Positions 44,915 to 56,500 of a stretch of 64,000 bases of DNA are shown here, in pieces (position 1 is the first letter of the stretch; every line of letters begins with the position of its first letter). This DNA is from Alkalitalea saponilacus (lineage in GTDB: Bacteria > Bacteroidota > Bacteroidia > Bacteroidales > Marinilabiliaceae). The translations under genes and the position numbers were made by a program. The notes below the pieces were generated by a model. It ran no database searches, was not told the DNA's origin, and saw only the letters and a program-made list of their open reading frames with translations. The DNA is taken from positions 62,001 to 126,000 of the forward strand of contig NZ_FUYV01000006.1 in assembly GCF_900168165.1 (NCBI RefSeq). The letters run 5' to 3'.

Positions 44915-47344
44915 ATGAAATTTACTATTTTATCCTTTTTATTATTGGTTTCTACCGTTGGGTTTTCACAACGACATCTGGAACGCATTAATTTTGATTG
45001 GAAGTTTACCATTGGAGATTTTACTGATGGTTATAAAGTAGATTATGATGATTCACGATGGGAAACGGTGCATTTGCCACATGATGCCAGCATAGCTGGA
45101 CCTTTTGTGCGTGATAGTCTAAACTCTGATAGACAAAACGGGTTTCTTCCCAGGCAAAAGGGTTGGTATCGAAAAAATCTGGAATTAAATAAAGACCTGG
45201 ATGGTAAGCGCGTGTTTATTGAGTTTGAAGGGATCTATAGAGATGCACGTGTTTTTGTGAATGGTGATAAAGTAGCCCATCAATTGAATGGTTATATGGA
45301 TTTTATCATTGATGTCACCGACCATGTAAGTCAAGGTTCTAATCTCATCGCGGTTAGTTATGATAATACCGATATGGAAAGTTCAAGATGGTACAACGGC
45401 GAGGGAATTTATAGAGATGTTTGGTTGCTTATAACAGAGGATGTTCATGTCGACTATTACGGAACGTATATAACTACACCTTTTATTGTAGAAGATTATG
45501 CAAGAGTTAATTTGCAAACTGAAGTAAAAAATCATCGGAATGATAGTTTGACAATTACTCTAAAGAGTGACATTGTCTGTCCTGCCGGGGAAGTTCTTCA
45601 AACAATAATTAATACTGTACCTTTTGGCCCAGACGAATTGTTTATTTTTCGTCAATATGGACAGGTGAATAATCCAAAATTATGGGATTTGGATACGCCT
45701 TATCTATATAAATTAAAATCATCTGTTATAGTGGACGGAGAAGTTACTGATACCTATGAAACTAATTTTGGAATTAGAACTGTTGAGTTTTGTCGATATC
45801 AGGGATTATTGCTCAACGGACGTAAGGTTTTAGCTAAAGGAGTAAACATTCACCATGACTTAGGGCCTTTGGGTGCTGCAGCTTTTGAAAGAGGTTTTGA
45901 ACGTCGTTTGGAAGGTCTTAAAAAACTTGGCGTTAATGCCATCCGCCTGGCTCACAATCCCCACGCCAAGTTTATTCTTGATTGGTGCGACCGGAATGGA
46001 ATGTTGGTAGTTGATGAGCCATTTGATAAATGGAGCGATCAGTTTTTTGGACAGGGGAATGATTTTGAAAAACACTGGAGACCTACATTAAAGGCATTTT
46101 TAAAAAGAGATCGCAACCATCCTTCCATCATTATTTGGAGCGCTGGGAATGAAGTCTCGCAACAGCGAAGTCCCAGATATGATTTTGGTGTTCCCATGAT
46201 GAAAGAGATGTATGATTTTATAAGGAAGCATGAACCATCACGTATGATTACTACAGGCCTTCATCCATCTAGAGCGAGAGGCGTGCATCGTACGGCAAAT
46301 TATTACAGAGCAGGTCCTCCGGAGATGGTTTTTTATATGGATGTGGTAAGCACCAACTATCGCGAGGAATTTTGGCCGGTTGATAAAGCGAAGTATCCCC
46401 AGTTGATATTTATGCTTAGTGAAGCTCAAGTAGGAAACCTGGGGAATGAGTGGTTCAATTTTGATCATCGCAGTTCAGTCGGGTTATTCTATTGGGGCGG
46501 AACCGACTATATTGGAGAATCCTTTGGCTGGCCAGCCAAAGGATGGGTAAACGGAATTATTGATTGGAATGATCACTGGAAACCCTTCAGTTATTATATA
46601 CACAGTCTGTTTGCCGATGAACCCATGGTTCACATTACTTCATTCGACAGAGGAAGTGTTGTTGAGAAATACTGGAATGAAGTAGAATTGCGATATCAGC
46701 CCATGTTCTCTCATTGGAATTGGGAAGGTTTAGATTCTATAAGCGTTTATACTTTCTCCAACACGCATGAAGTTGAGCTTATATTGAATGGACGATCTTT
46801 GGGAGTCAAGCAAGTTCCGGAAGAATATTATACTAAGGATATTCGTGGTTATACTGCCGAGGAGTTTGATCCTGACAATCCCATCAACTTAGGACCTCCA
46901 ATGCATGAAAACCTTGAATGGCGGATACCATATGAGCCCGGTACAATTACAGCAATCAGCAGAATTGATGGAAGAGAAGTTGCACGTCATGAACTGCAAA
47001 CAGCAGGAGAACCATATCGCATTGTATTGGAACCCGATCGTGATGTTATTAATGCCGATGGTCTGGATTTATCCTATATCACCGTTAAAGTGGTTGATAG
47101 GAATGGCATATTGGTTCCGCATGCTGATCATAACATAACCTTTAGGGTTACTGGTGCGGGATCAAATATTGCTGTTAGCAGTGCAGATATGGTGAGCGAT
47201 GAGTCGTTTGTGTCTGACCAGAGAAAAGTATTTCAAGGTAAAGGATTACTTGTGGTTAGAGCAGATCAAAAACCAGGAACAATACGTGTGAGAGCGTCGG
47301 GTAGGGGTGTAAGAAACGCGAATTTAGTAATTGAAGTTAGATAA
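44915..47344 (+). CDS. GH2-family glycosidase, beta-galactosidase-like
   Basis: 809 residues with a signal peptide ending near GFSQ. The order is typical GH2: sugar-binding domain (FDWKFTIGDF, GWYRKNLELNKDLDGKRVFIEFEGIYRDARVFVNG), Ig-like sandwich, TIM barrel, then extra C-terminal Ig-like domains (DRDVINADGLDLSYITVKVVDRNG). In the barrel KGVNIHHDLGPLG and IRLAHNPHAK precede the acid/base SAGNE (E413) and the nucleophile in LSEAQ (E503). RG-I loci use GH2 enzymes mainly to remove galactose from side chains, and beta-glucuronidase is an alternative. It has its own copy of the regulon promoter and a strong terminator, so it is a single-gene unit. The N-terminal signal and lack of lipobox point to the periplasm. 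Confidence 0.9.
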   Translation: MKFTILSFLLLVSTVGFSQRHLERINFDWKFTIGDFTDGYKVDYDDSRWETVHLPHDASIAGPFVRDSLNSDRQNGFLPRQKGWYRKNLELNKDLDGKRVFIEFEGIYRDARVFVNGDKVAHQLNGYMDFIIDVTDHVSQGSNLIAVSYDNTDMESSRWYNGEGIYRDVWLLITEDVHVDYYGTYITTPFIVEDYARVNLQTEVKNHRNDSLTITLKSDIVCPAGEVLQTIINTVPFGPDELFIFRQYGQVNNPKLWDLDTPYLYKLKSSVIVDGEVTDTYETNFGIRTVEFCRYQGLLLNGRKVLAKGVNIHHDLGPLGAAAFERGFERRLEGLKKLGVNAIRLAHNPHAKFILDWCDRNGMLVVDEPFDKWSDQFFGQGNDFEKHWRPTLKAFLKRDRNHPSIIIWSAGNEVSQQRSPRYDFGVPMMKEMYDFIRKHEPSRMITTGLHPSRARGVHRTANYYRAGPPEMVFYMDVVSTNYREEFWPVDKAKYPQLIFMLSEAQVGNLGNEWFNFDHRSSVGLFYWGGTDYIGESFGWPAKGWVNGIIDWNDHWKPFSYYIHSLFADEPMVHITSFDRGSVVEKYWNEVELRYQPMFSHWNWEGLDSISVYTFSNTHEVELILNGRSLGVKQVPEEYYTKDIRGYTAEEFDPDNPINLGPPMHENLEWRIPYEPGTITAISRIDGREVARHELQTAGEPYRIVLEPDRDVINADGLDLSYITVKVVDRNGILVPHADHNITFRVTGAGSNIAVSSADMVSDESFVSDQRKVFQGKGLLVVRADQKPGTIRVRASGRGVRNANLVIEVR

Positions 47345-47364
47345 TCATTCTCTCTGTTAAAGTG

Positions 47365-47400
47365 AAAAGAGGTTTTGCAGTAATGCAAAACCTCTTTTTT
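47365..47400 (+). terminator. Strong terminator after the GH2 gene
   Basis: The 15-bp stem AAAAGAGGTTTTGCA / TGCAAAACCTCTTTT has loop GTAA and a T6 run at the end. It closes the rhamnogalacturonan region. Confidence 0.93.
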
Positions 47401-47490
47401 GCTTAATGCATTATTCCTGATACCCAAATACAGATTGAGCTTTTCTTGTATAAAGTAGATTCACGAAAATCTTACATCATAATCACACAA

Positions 47491-48852
47491 CTAATCCCTT
47501 ACAGAAACCTCCAGAATAGTTTTTGTAGCAGATGTAATTTTATACCTGTTATCGATTCTGTGGCCGATCACCCAGGCAATGTCATCGTTATTAATGAGCA
47601 ACCAGGTGTTTTCCTTTTCCACCAGCGATAGTTTTTCATCAATAAAAAAATCACTGATTTTTTTGAAATCTATCATTCCAAGCGGTTGAAAACGATCACC
47701 TGGTTTTGGCTTCCGAATTTTTAAAGGAAAATCAATTAAATCTGCATCAAGATGTACTTTTTTCGGATTAACCGAAAAAGAAAAATCTTCTTTTTTGGGA
47801 AAGGTTTTGATGGAGAGTTTGATAGGTTTCTGCGTTAACTCTGTTTCACTATTGATGTAGTAATCATTTACATCTATTTCCATTCTTGGAACCAGAATAA
47901 GATTGTAACGGTCAACCACCAGTCTGTGCGAATGTGAAAAAAACTGTTTCCCCGGTATGCCGTTCATGCTTTCAATGATGTTGTCCATCATAACACCAGA
48001 AAAACCATAAGTTTGAAGTATCTCGAAAAGCATGCTCTTTTTTTGAGGATGCTCATTGATCAATTTAATGGGGATTAGAATAGAATCTTCTGTTTCGGCA
48101 ACCATTTGCTCTTTTACTTTTGCTGCTTCAGATATAAAAATCTGCCATGCTTCCCCCAGATACTCCATGTTGTTTTGCATGGTATTAAAAAAAGCCGGAT
48201 TTATCTCTTTAAAAAGAGGCACTATCTGATGCCTTATTTTGTTGCGTAAAAAAGTGGTTTCATGGTTCGTAGAGTCAGTTCTGAATGGAATGGAATTTTG
48301 ATTGCAATATTCAATGATCTCCTGAGATGTGGCAAACAATAATGGTCTTATGATAGAATCCCTTTGGTATGCAATGCCTGTAAGCCCTTTTAAACCTGTA
48401 CCCCTGGCCAGATTTAAAAAGAAGGTTTCAATGGCATCATCCCCATGATGCCCGGTGGCTATCCAATCAATGTTGTTTTTTTTGGCCAATGAATAAAAAA
48501 AGTTATATCTCAACTGACGAGCCGCCATTTCAATAGAAACTCCATTTTCTGTAGCATAAGAGGTGGTGTCAAAACGCTCTGTTATCAACTCAAAGGCCCA
48601 TTCTTTACAAATCTTCTTTACAAAAGCTTCGTCCTCATCGGACTCACTACCGCGCAGAGAAAAATTACAATGCACGGCCAAACACTTCATACCTGTATAT
48701 CGCAATAGATGCAACAATGCCATAGAATCAGCCCCTCCACTCACTGCGACCAGAATTCGTGAAGATTCGCTAACCCCGCATTCATTTACCAAAGCATGCC
48801 TGAATTGCTGTGTGAACTTCTCAATATTCATCTTCATTTTATCTGTTGACAT
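47491..48852 (-). CDS. tilS: tRNA(Ile)-lysidine synthetase
   Basis: 453 residues. The PP-loop ATP-binding motif SGGADS lies at about 38-43, followed by CNFSLRGSESDEDEAFV, TGHHGDDAIETFFLNLARGTGLKGLTGI and FLRNKIRHQIVP, all characteristic of TilS. The C-terminal domain (KIRKPKPGDRFQPLG) is also present. The enzyme attaches lysine to C34 of the AUA-reading tRNA-Ile and is essential. Start codons at residues 6 and 8 are alternatives. It lies 118 bp downstream of pabB on the same strand and likely shares its transcript. Confidence 0.95.
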   Translation of the reverse strand: MSTDKMKMNIEKFTQQFRHALVNECGVSESSRILVAVSGGADSMALLHLLRYTGMKCLAVHCNFSLRGSESDEDEAFVKKICKEWAFELITERFDTTSYATENGVSIEMAARQLRYNFFYSLAKKNNIDWIATGHHGDDAIETFFLNLARGTGLKGLTGIAYQRDSIIRPLLFATSQEIIEYCNQNSIPFRTDSTNHETTFLRNKIRHQIVPLFKEINPAFFNTMQNNMEYLGEAWQIFISEAAKVKEQMVAETEDSILIPIKLINEHPQKKSMLFEILQTYGFSGVMMDNIIESMNGIPGKQFFSHSHRLVVDRYNLILVPRMEIDVNDYYINSETELTQKPIKLSIKTFPKKEDFSFSVNPKKVHLDADLIDFPLKIRKPKPGDRFQPLGMIDFKKISDFFIDEKLSLVEKENTWLLINNDDIAWVIGHRIDNRYKITSATKTILEVSVRD

Positions 48853-48928
48853 TCGTTTTGTTGAGGAAAGTTTGAGGTTCGATGTTTAAAATTTAATGTT
48901 TGAAGCTCAAAGTTTAAGGTTATCAACC

Positions 48929-48972
48929 ATAACCCTCCAACCATCAACCCTTAACCCTTAACCCTCCAACCT
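48929..48972. repeat. Low-complexity AACCCT-type repeat between pabB and tilS
   Basis: Irregular runs of AACCCT/CCAACC units (for example AACCCTTAACCCTTAACCCT) sit between the two genes. It looks like a simple-sequence expansion and has no recognised role. Confidence 0.6.
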
Positions 48973-50329
48973 ATCCCCCCAACACCATCCCCGCTTTAAG
49001 CATACATTCGTTGTATTCATCTTCTGCATTTGCCAGCGCTGTAATGGCACTTCCGGCCCAATAGGATGCCGTTTTCTTTTCTTTATCGTAAAACAAAGTA
49101 CGTATCATTACATTGAAATCAAAATCTTTTTCCGGTGTAATGTAACCAACTGAGCCGGAAAAGAGTCCTCGTTTTCGTGGTTCAAATTCATCTATAAGTT
49201 GCATGGCACTTATTTTTGGTGCGCCCGTCATTGAACCCATCGGGAAGGAGTGACTAATAGGTGAAACCCAATCATCCGGATTTTTTAACTCTGCCGATAT
49301 GGTTGAAACCACCTGGTATAAATTTGGAAATGCATAAGCATTGCAAAGTTCTTCAACTTTTACTGAGCCTTTAGCTGCCACATGGGATAGGTCGTTTCTT
49401 ACCAAATCAGTAATCATTATATTTTCGGAACGCTCTTTTAATGATTTTTTAAGCTGATCCAAAATAATTGCATCGGCTTCGGGAGTTTCTCCACGCGGTG
49501 CCGTGCCTTTCATGGGCATGCTGTAAATTTTGTTGCCTTTTTTTGTCAGGTACCTCTCAGGTGATGCCGAAACTGCATATTTATTACCATATTTCAGGAA
49601 TGCCGAAAAGGGCATGGGGAAACGCTCTGTAAATTTGAAAAATGCCTGAGCCGGATCAATTTTTAACTCTTCAGCAAAAAACTCCATGCAGTAATTAACT
49701 TCATAAATATTGCCCCGTTGTATATGCTCCTGAAGACTGCGAACATGTTCCATATACAATTCTTTGCTGATTGCAGGCTGCATATCAGGCCGCAAATCCT
49801 GAACATGATTTGTGATACTCTGGCCTTTGATTATATCAATCTGTTCTAATGCCGTTCTTTCTGAATCATAATCAGAGTCGTAACCAATTTGCCATTGCCC
49901 ATTTAAAAACCGAATAATCCATTTAGGCCTGAAGAAATATAAATTGGGAAATTCAATCCTTGCAGTTCTATTCGTTCTCAGGTTTGGAAACAATTCATTT
50001 TTCAAATCGTAGGATAAAAACCCGAAATACCAATCGGCTTTAGTCAGTGACTCTTTAAGCTCACTAATTGGCTTCTGAATCTCTTCCACCACATCCAGCG
50101 CAGCCAATATGCTTTCTGATTGTAAAGTATGGTAACAACCACTTGATATTTTGCTGGCATCATAAAGAATTGTGGCGCATTTTACCTTTGCGGTTGATTG
50201 TACCAACCGCTTCAAAAAAAGTTGATTGCTGTTTTCGTTGAATGTAATCCATTTTCGCATGGGCGCAAATTTAATGTTTTCCTGCCAAGACTGAATAACA
50301 ATAGATCGTAGAGTTTTAGAATTTTCCAT
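48971..50329 (-). CDS. pabB: Aminodeoxychorismate synthase component I (chorismate-binding)
   Basis: From ATG 50329 the product has 452 residues; a frame opening 57 bp upstream adds 19 residues that do not look conserved. It has the chorismate-binding fold: QRGNIYEVNYCMEFFAEEL, FSAFLKYGNKYAVSASPERYL, YSMPMKGTAPRGETPEAD, SENIMITDLVRNDLSHVA, HSFPMGSMTGAPKISAMQLIDEFE, then RGLFSGSVGYI and the WAGSAITALANAEDEYNE end. PabB makes aminodeoxychorismate for folate synthesis with an amidotransferase partner not seen here. Anthranilate synthase component I is the main alternative, but the length and PIKGT-like MPMKGT motif favour PabB. Confidence 0.88.
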   Translation of the reverse strand: MENSKTLRSIVIQSWQENIKFAPMRKWITFNENSNQLFLKRLVQSTAKVKCATILYDASKISSGCYHTLQSESILAALDVVEEIQKPISELKESLTKADWYFGFLSYDLKNELFPNLRTNRTARIEFPNLYFFRPKWIIRFLNGQWQIGYDSDYDSERTALEQIDIIKGQSITNHVQDLRPDMQPAISKELYMEHVRSLQEHIQRGNIYEVNYCMEFFAEELKIDPAQAFFKFTERFPMPFSAFLKYGNKYAVSASPERYLTKKGNKIYSMPMKGTAPRGETPEADAIILDQLKKSLKERSENIMITDLVRNDLSHVAAKGSVKVEELCNAYAFPNLYQVVSTISAELKNPDDWVSPISHSFPMGSMTGAPKISAMQLIDEFEPRKRGLFSGSVGYITPEKDFDFNVMIRTLFYDKEKKTASYWAGSAITALANAEDEYNECMLKAGMVLGG

Positions 50330-50461
50330 ACAATGTTTTGGGAGGCTTTGGATTTCGATGTTTAATGATTTTTTGGAATAATACACAGTGCTATAGCGCT
50401 ATTCTTATTTAATCCAGATATGATTTCCGTGGGGCTGAGTGTTAAATACTGTTTCAATCTG

Positions 50462-50491
50462 TTGATGTTGTTTAACAAATCGTTACTTTTG
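50462..50491 (+). promoter_or_regulatory. Predicted promoter of the giant repeat-protein gene
   Basis: TTG at 50462-50464 and TACTTTTG at 50484-50491 (perfect TAnnTTTG) with a 19-bp spacer; the ATG follows at 50539. No copy of the rhamnose operator is present, so this gene appears to be regulated separately. Confidence 0.6.
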
Positions 50492-50538
50492 GTAAATTTT
50501 TTCACAAATCATCGTTTAACTTTATTTATCCCTGATCC

Positions 50539-53500
50539 ATGAAGCAGGTTTACAAGTCTATTTTATTGGTATTGTTTGGAATTTCGTTGTTTGCAACTAT
50601 CCAGGCAAATGTTCTTCACGTAAAACCCGGAGCCGGCAGTTCAGCCTGGCAGGGAAAATCCAATGTTTATTCCGATTTACAGGCGGCTTTGGCCGATGCC
50701 GTTAGTGGCGACCAGATTTGGGTAGCTGCCGGTACCTATAAGCCAACCACTGGCACCGATCGAACCATCTCTTTTCAACTAAAAGATGGAGTTGAGCTTT
50801 ATGGTGGTTTTGCCGGTGATGAAACGGAATTGAGTCAGCGTAATTGGCGGGTGAATAAAACCATTTTGAGTGGGGACATTGGGGCAGTTGGTGTTGATAG
50901 TGATAATAGTTATAATGTACTAAGGGCAGTTGGGACTGAGATAAACCCTATAACAAATGCTACAGTAATTGATGGGGTAATAGTTGAAGGAGGGTATGCG
51001 GATTTGTCTTCTAATGAAAATATCCATTGTGGAGGATTATACTTAAATAATGCTTCACCTGTAGTTCGGAATGTTTGGTTCAGACGCAATTTGGTGCGAA
51101 AAGATGGCGCTGCAATATATGTCGTAAATTCATCTTCAGTTGCATTAGGGAATATAATTTTCTCAAATAACAGATCTTATGAGGGAAGTATTATATCTTC
51201 AATGGATTCAGATATAAAATTACATAATTGCATTTTCTATTCAAACAGATCTTGGAGTTCGAATACATATGGATCTTCAACTAGTTTCACAGTTTCTAAT
51301 TCAATTTCTTGGAACAATGACGTTAGAGGGAGTAATACGCAATTTTGGTCTACAACTGTATCGTATTCTCTTGTACAAGGAGGACACTTTGGCGTTGGAA
51401 ATATTAATGCTGATCCGTTTCTAATTGATCCTGAAAATGGAGACTTTAGGTTGGCAATGAATTCTCAGGCTATCGGGGCAGGGAATTCAGAGATCGTTCC
51501 GGATTGGCTTTTGACAGATTTTGATGGTAAACCAAGGGTTGGGAATGGAACCGTAAATATGGGGCTATTCGAAGGTTTTGCCATTCATCCTGAGGTTATT
51601 GCGCCTAACGATAAAGCTCAATTTGCAAGCAATATAACAGAAGTCCTGGCTTCCTGGCAATTGCAGGGAAATGATAACGAAGAATTTGTTAATTATTCAA
51701 TTGAGTATATCAAAAATAGTGATATCCTTATACGAGTTGATGATATTGCCGGGTTAACTTATCTGTTTGATGGCTTAACTGCAACTGATGTTATTGAATG
51801 GCGTGTAGCGGGAGTTACCATTGAGGGATATAAAAATTGGACCCAATGGAGAGTATTTAATGTTAGAAGAGCCCATCCATTGCACGTTACTGTAGATGGA
51901 ACAGGTTCCGGGACATCATGGGCTGATGCTATGAGCCTTCAGGAAGCGCTATCAATAGCCAAAAGCAGTGATCAAATATGGGTTGCAGCTGGCACATATA
52001 AGCCAACCGAAGGAACGAATCGCAGCATCTCTTTCAAATTAAAAGATGGGGTGGAGATATATGGTGGTTTTGCAGGCACCGAAACGGCACTGATTCAACG
52101 CAACTTGCGCATGAATAAATCTATTTTGAGTGGCGATATAGGGGAGGAGGGTGTTGCCACAGATAATAGCTACCATGTGCTTGAGGCAATTGGAACTGAA
52201 TTAAATCCTATAGGCAATTCTACTATTATTGATGGATTTATTGTTCAGGACGGTTATGCAAATATTCTTGGAAGTGCCAACGGTAGTGGAGGTGGGATGT
52301 ATTTAAGTTTTGCGTCTCCAATTGTTCGTAATATATGGTTTAGGGGCAATCATGCCAGGACAGGAGGCGCAGTTTATGGGGATAAATCAACTGCGGCTTT
52401 TGGTAATGTAGCTTTTACCAAAAACAGTTCGGAATTGCTTGGTGCAGCAGCATTCTCAAATACTACCTTTTTGAAGTTTTATAATTGCTTATTTTACGAC
52501 AATGTTTGTAATCGTAATTCAGGTATTGTTCATGGTGGTGGTACAAGCAGTGGAACAAAAGTGGTGAATTCCATTGTCTGGAATAAAGGATTAACTGATA
52601 TAACTACCCAATTTAGACATGTTTCGGTAAGCCATTCTCTGGTTTTGGGAGGATATACCGGAGTCGGAAATATTACTGATAATCCGTTGTTGACAGATCC
52701 TGTAAATGGTGATTTCAGGTTATCTAAGAGCTCACCGGCATTAGGTGCAGGCAATTTAGAATCTGTGCCTGATTGGCTTATAACAGATTATGATGATGCA
52801 CCCAGGATTACAGACGGAAGAATAAATATGGGTCCGGTTGAACGTTTTGCCTTGGTTCCTGAGCTTGTGTTTCCGGATAATAAAGCTCAATTAAATAGTG
52901 ATTTAGAAGATGTGTTAGTCACTTGGCAAGACCCAGACGATGAGACCGGAAAGTTTTTAACTTATTCAATTGAGTATGTTAAGAATGATGATGATCTTGT
53001 TCGTGTTGATGATATCGTAAACCTTAGTTATTTATTTGAGCACGTAGCTGCAACAGATATATTTCAATGGCGGGTGGCTGGAATAACTCAAGAAGGGCAT
53101 CGAAAATTGAGTGAATGGAGAACCTTTAGTATCAAAAGAGCACAACCACTGCATGTAAAAGCAGATGGAACTGGAGATGGTACTTCCTGGCAGGACGCAA
53201 TATCGCTTCAGGACGCCTTGTCTGTGGCTATTTATGGTGATCAGATATGGCTGGCAGCTGGGATTTATAAACCAACCCAAGGTGCTGATCGTACTTTATC
53301 ATTTGAGATAAAAGAAGGCATTCAGCTTTACGGTGGCTTTGCAGGAAATGAAACAGAGTTGAATCAACGAAACTGGGTAGTGAATAAAACTATTTTAAGT
53401 GGAGATATTGGTGATTCTGATTTTCATGAGGATAATAGTTACCATGTTCTTAGAGCTATTGGAACACAGTTGATCCCCATTACCAATAATACTATATTGG

Positions 53501-56500
53501 ATGGCTTTATTGTGGAGAGTGGTTATGCTGATGGGGATTCTGATTCAAATGATTATGGCGCTGGGATTTTTTTGGATTTTGCTTCTCCTATAATTAAAAA
53601 TGTTTGGTTCAGAGATAACTATGCTGCAAATTCCGGAGGTGCAGTATATGGTATAAACTCATCTGTAGCAGAATTCGGAAATGTCATGTTTACGTATAAC
53701 AGAGCGGAGCAAAATGGTGGAGCTGCAAGCTCCATGTCTTCGGCTATGAAGTTTTATAATTGTCTTTTTTATGGTAATTATGCTGGTGATTGGGGTGGAG
53801 CTATACGTCCTGTTAATACAATTGATGAAACAGAAGTAATCAATTCGATTGCATGGAATAATGTATCTAATCGGGGCGGTGGCCAATTTCCTTATGTATC
53901 TGTAAGACATACATTGCGTCAGATTTTTTTTAGTGGAAATGGGAATATTAGTGCAGACCCATTGTTTGTTGATCCGGAAAACGGAGATTTCAGATTGTCG
54001 AAGAACTCTCCTGCATTAAATATGGGAAACCCGACTCTTGTACCTGCCTGGTTAGAAACGGACTTTGTGAGTTATCCAAGGATTTCAGATGGAGAAATCA
54101 ACATGGGGCCATATCAGAGCTTTGCAAGCAAGCCCTTTCTTAATTCCCCATATGATAACGCTTTGCTGGAAAGCGTTCAAAATAATGTAGAACTTTCATG
54201 GGAATTCCCTGATGATGCAACAGAAACAATCACCAGTTATTCTGTTGAATACAGAAAGAATAATGAAAACATTTCAATTATTGAAGGGGTTGATAATTCT
54301 TCCTATAATCTTGATAATTTAGTTGGTTCGGACATAATTCAATGGCGGGTAGGAGCAATAACGAATTGTGGATATACGAACTGGAGCGAATGGCGAACTT
54401 TTAGAATATTAAGAACCCAACCTCTTTTTGTGACAACAGAGGGGAGTGGAAATGGTGCGTCATGGCAAGATGCGATGAGTCTTCAGGAAGCATTGTCTTT
54501 AGTTGCACCTGGTGAGAAAATTTGGGTAGCTGCCGGCATTTATAAGCCAACAACAGATAATAATCGTACGATCTCCTTCGAGTTAAAGGATGGTATTGAA
54601 CTTTACGGAGGTTTTGCTGGAAATGAAACCTCCCTTGATGAACGTAACTGGCGTCTGAATAAAACCATTTTGAGTGGAGATATTGGTGAGGTTGACGTTG
54701 AAACTGATAACAGTTATCATGTACTAACCGCGATTGGAACCGAATTAAATCCTATATCAAATTCAACCATATTTGATGGATTTATTGTTGAGAGGGGGAA
54801 TGCAAATTTGTCTTCTAATAATAACAACAATGGCGGTGGTCTTTATCTTAGTTATGCATCGCCTATAATAAGAAATGTTTGGTTTAGAGATAACAATGCT
54901 TCATATCGTGGCGGTGCAGTGTATGGCATGAATTTATCCTCAGTCAGATTTGGTAATGTCTTGTTTACTAATAACAGATCTATAGATCATGGTGGTGCTG
55001 TTTATACCAGAAACTCCATCATGCGATTTATTAATTGCCTGTTGTATGGTAATCACTCTGAGAATTACGGAGGTGCTGTATATAGCGATAGCTCAGATAA
55101 CGGAGCTGAAATAATTAATTCTATCTCATGGGAAAACACTGCAAGATTTTTTTCTCAATTCAGATATGTCAAGGTAAGTAATTCAATTGTTCAGGGAGGT
55201 TATACCGGCACCGATAATATTAATCAGGATCCCCGGTTTATTGCTGTTGATAGTTATGATTTTAGATTGTTAATGGACTCACCTGGTTTAAATGCCGGTA
55301 ATTCAGAATTATCTCCTGAATGGTTATCTCACGATTTTGCTGGGAATTCCCGAATTACTGAAGGCCAAATAAATATTGGGCTATTTGAAGGCTCTAATTA
55401 TGTGCCTATGCCTATTTCGCCTCTTGATAACACTATATTAGATAGCGATATTTCAGAGGTGGAATTATCCTGGCAAGTACCGGAAGAGAATCCTGTTGAG
55501 GTTACAGAATTCATAATTGAGTATGTGAAGAATGATGAAGATGCCATACTAACGCAAAATATTGATCAGCTAACTTATATCCTGGATGAAATAAAACCTT
55601 TTGATTATATAAAATGGCGGGTTGCTGGGATTGTTGCAAGTGGTGATCACAACTGGAGCGAATGGCGAAGTTTTAGGATTAAAAGATCGCATCCTCTCTA
55701 TGTTAAAACTGATGGTGAGGGTGATGGTACTTCATGGCTAGATGCCATGAATCTTCATGAGGCACTGTTAACAGCAATTGAGGGTGATCAGATTTGGGTA
55801 GCTGCAGGTATCTACAAACCTACTAGCGATGATGATCGTTCCATATCTTTCGAGTTAAAAGAAGGGATAGAGCTTTATGGAGGTTTTGGCGGAGACGAAA
55901 CTCAATTGAGCCAACGCAACTGGCGTCTGAATAAAACCATTTTGAGTGGAGATATTGGTGAGCATGACGTTGATATTGATAACAGCTATAATGTTTTAAC
56001 AGCCATAGGCTCTTCATCAAATCCATTTTCAAACTCTACTGTTTTTGATGGATTTATTGTTGAAGGCGGCTATGCCAATGGGGATGCATTAAGGAATCAA
56101 CAAGGCGGCGGATTGTATATGAGTCATGCTTCGGTCATTATCAGCAATGTCTGGTTCAGGCATAATTTTTCCGGCAGAGGCGGTGCAATATATGTAGGAA
56201 ATGCACCAGCCGTAGCTTGTGGAAATGTTATCTTCTCCAATAATAGGGCTGAGAAAGATGACCAAGGTTACGGGGGAGCAGTATATTCCGTTAGTTCAGC
56301 AATGGAGCTTCATAATTGCCTGTTCTATTCCAATGTTGCTGATGGCATTGGAGGAGCTTTATATAATGCAACTGCCACCAGTGGAGTTAAGCTAATAAAC
56401 TCTATTGTCTGGAACAATCAGGCAAGGATTGCTGGACAGATCTACAATTTATCAGTAACTAATTCTATAGTACAGGGTGGATATACAGGAAATGGTAATA

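Noticed and set aside
48929-48972. Telomere-like AACCCT repeat
   Set aside because: It is a short irregular simple sequence between two housekeeping genes on a bacterial replicon, with no sign of a chromosome end.
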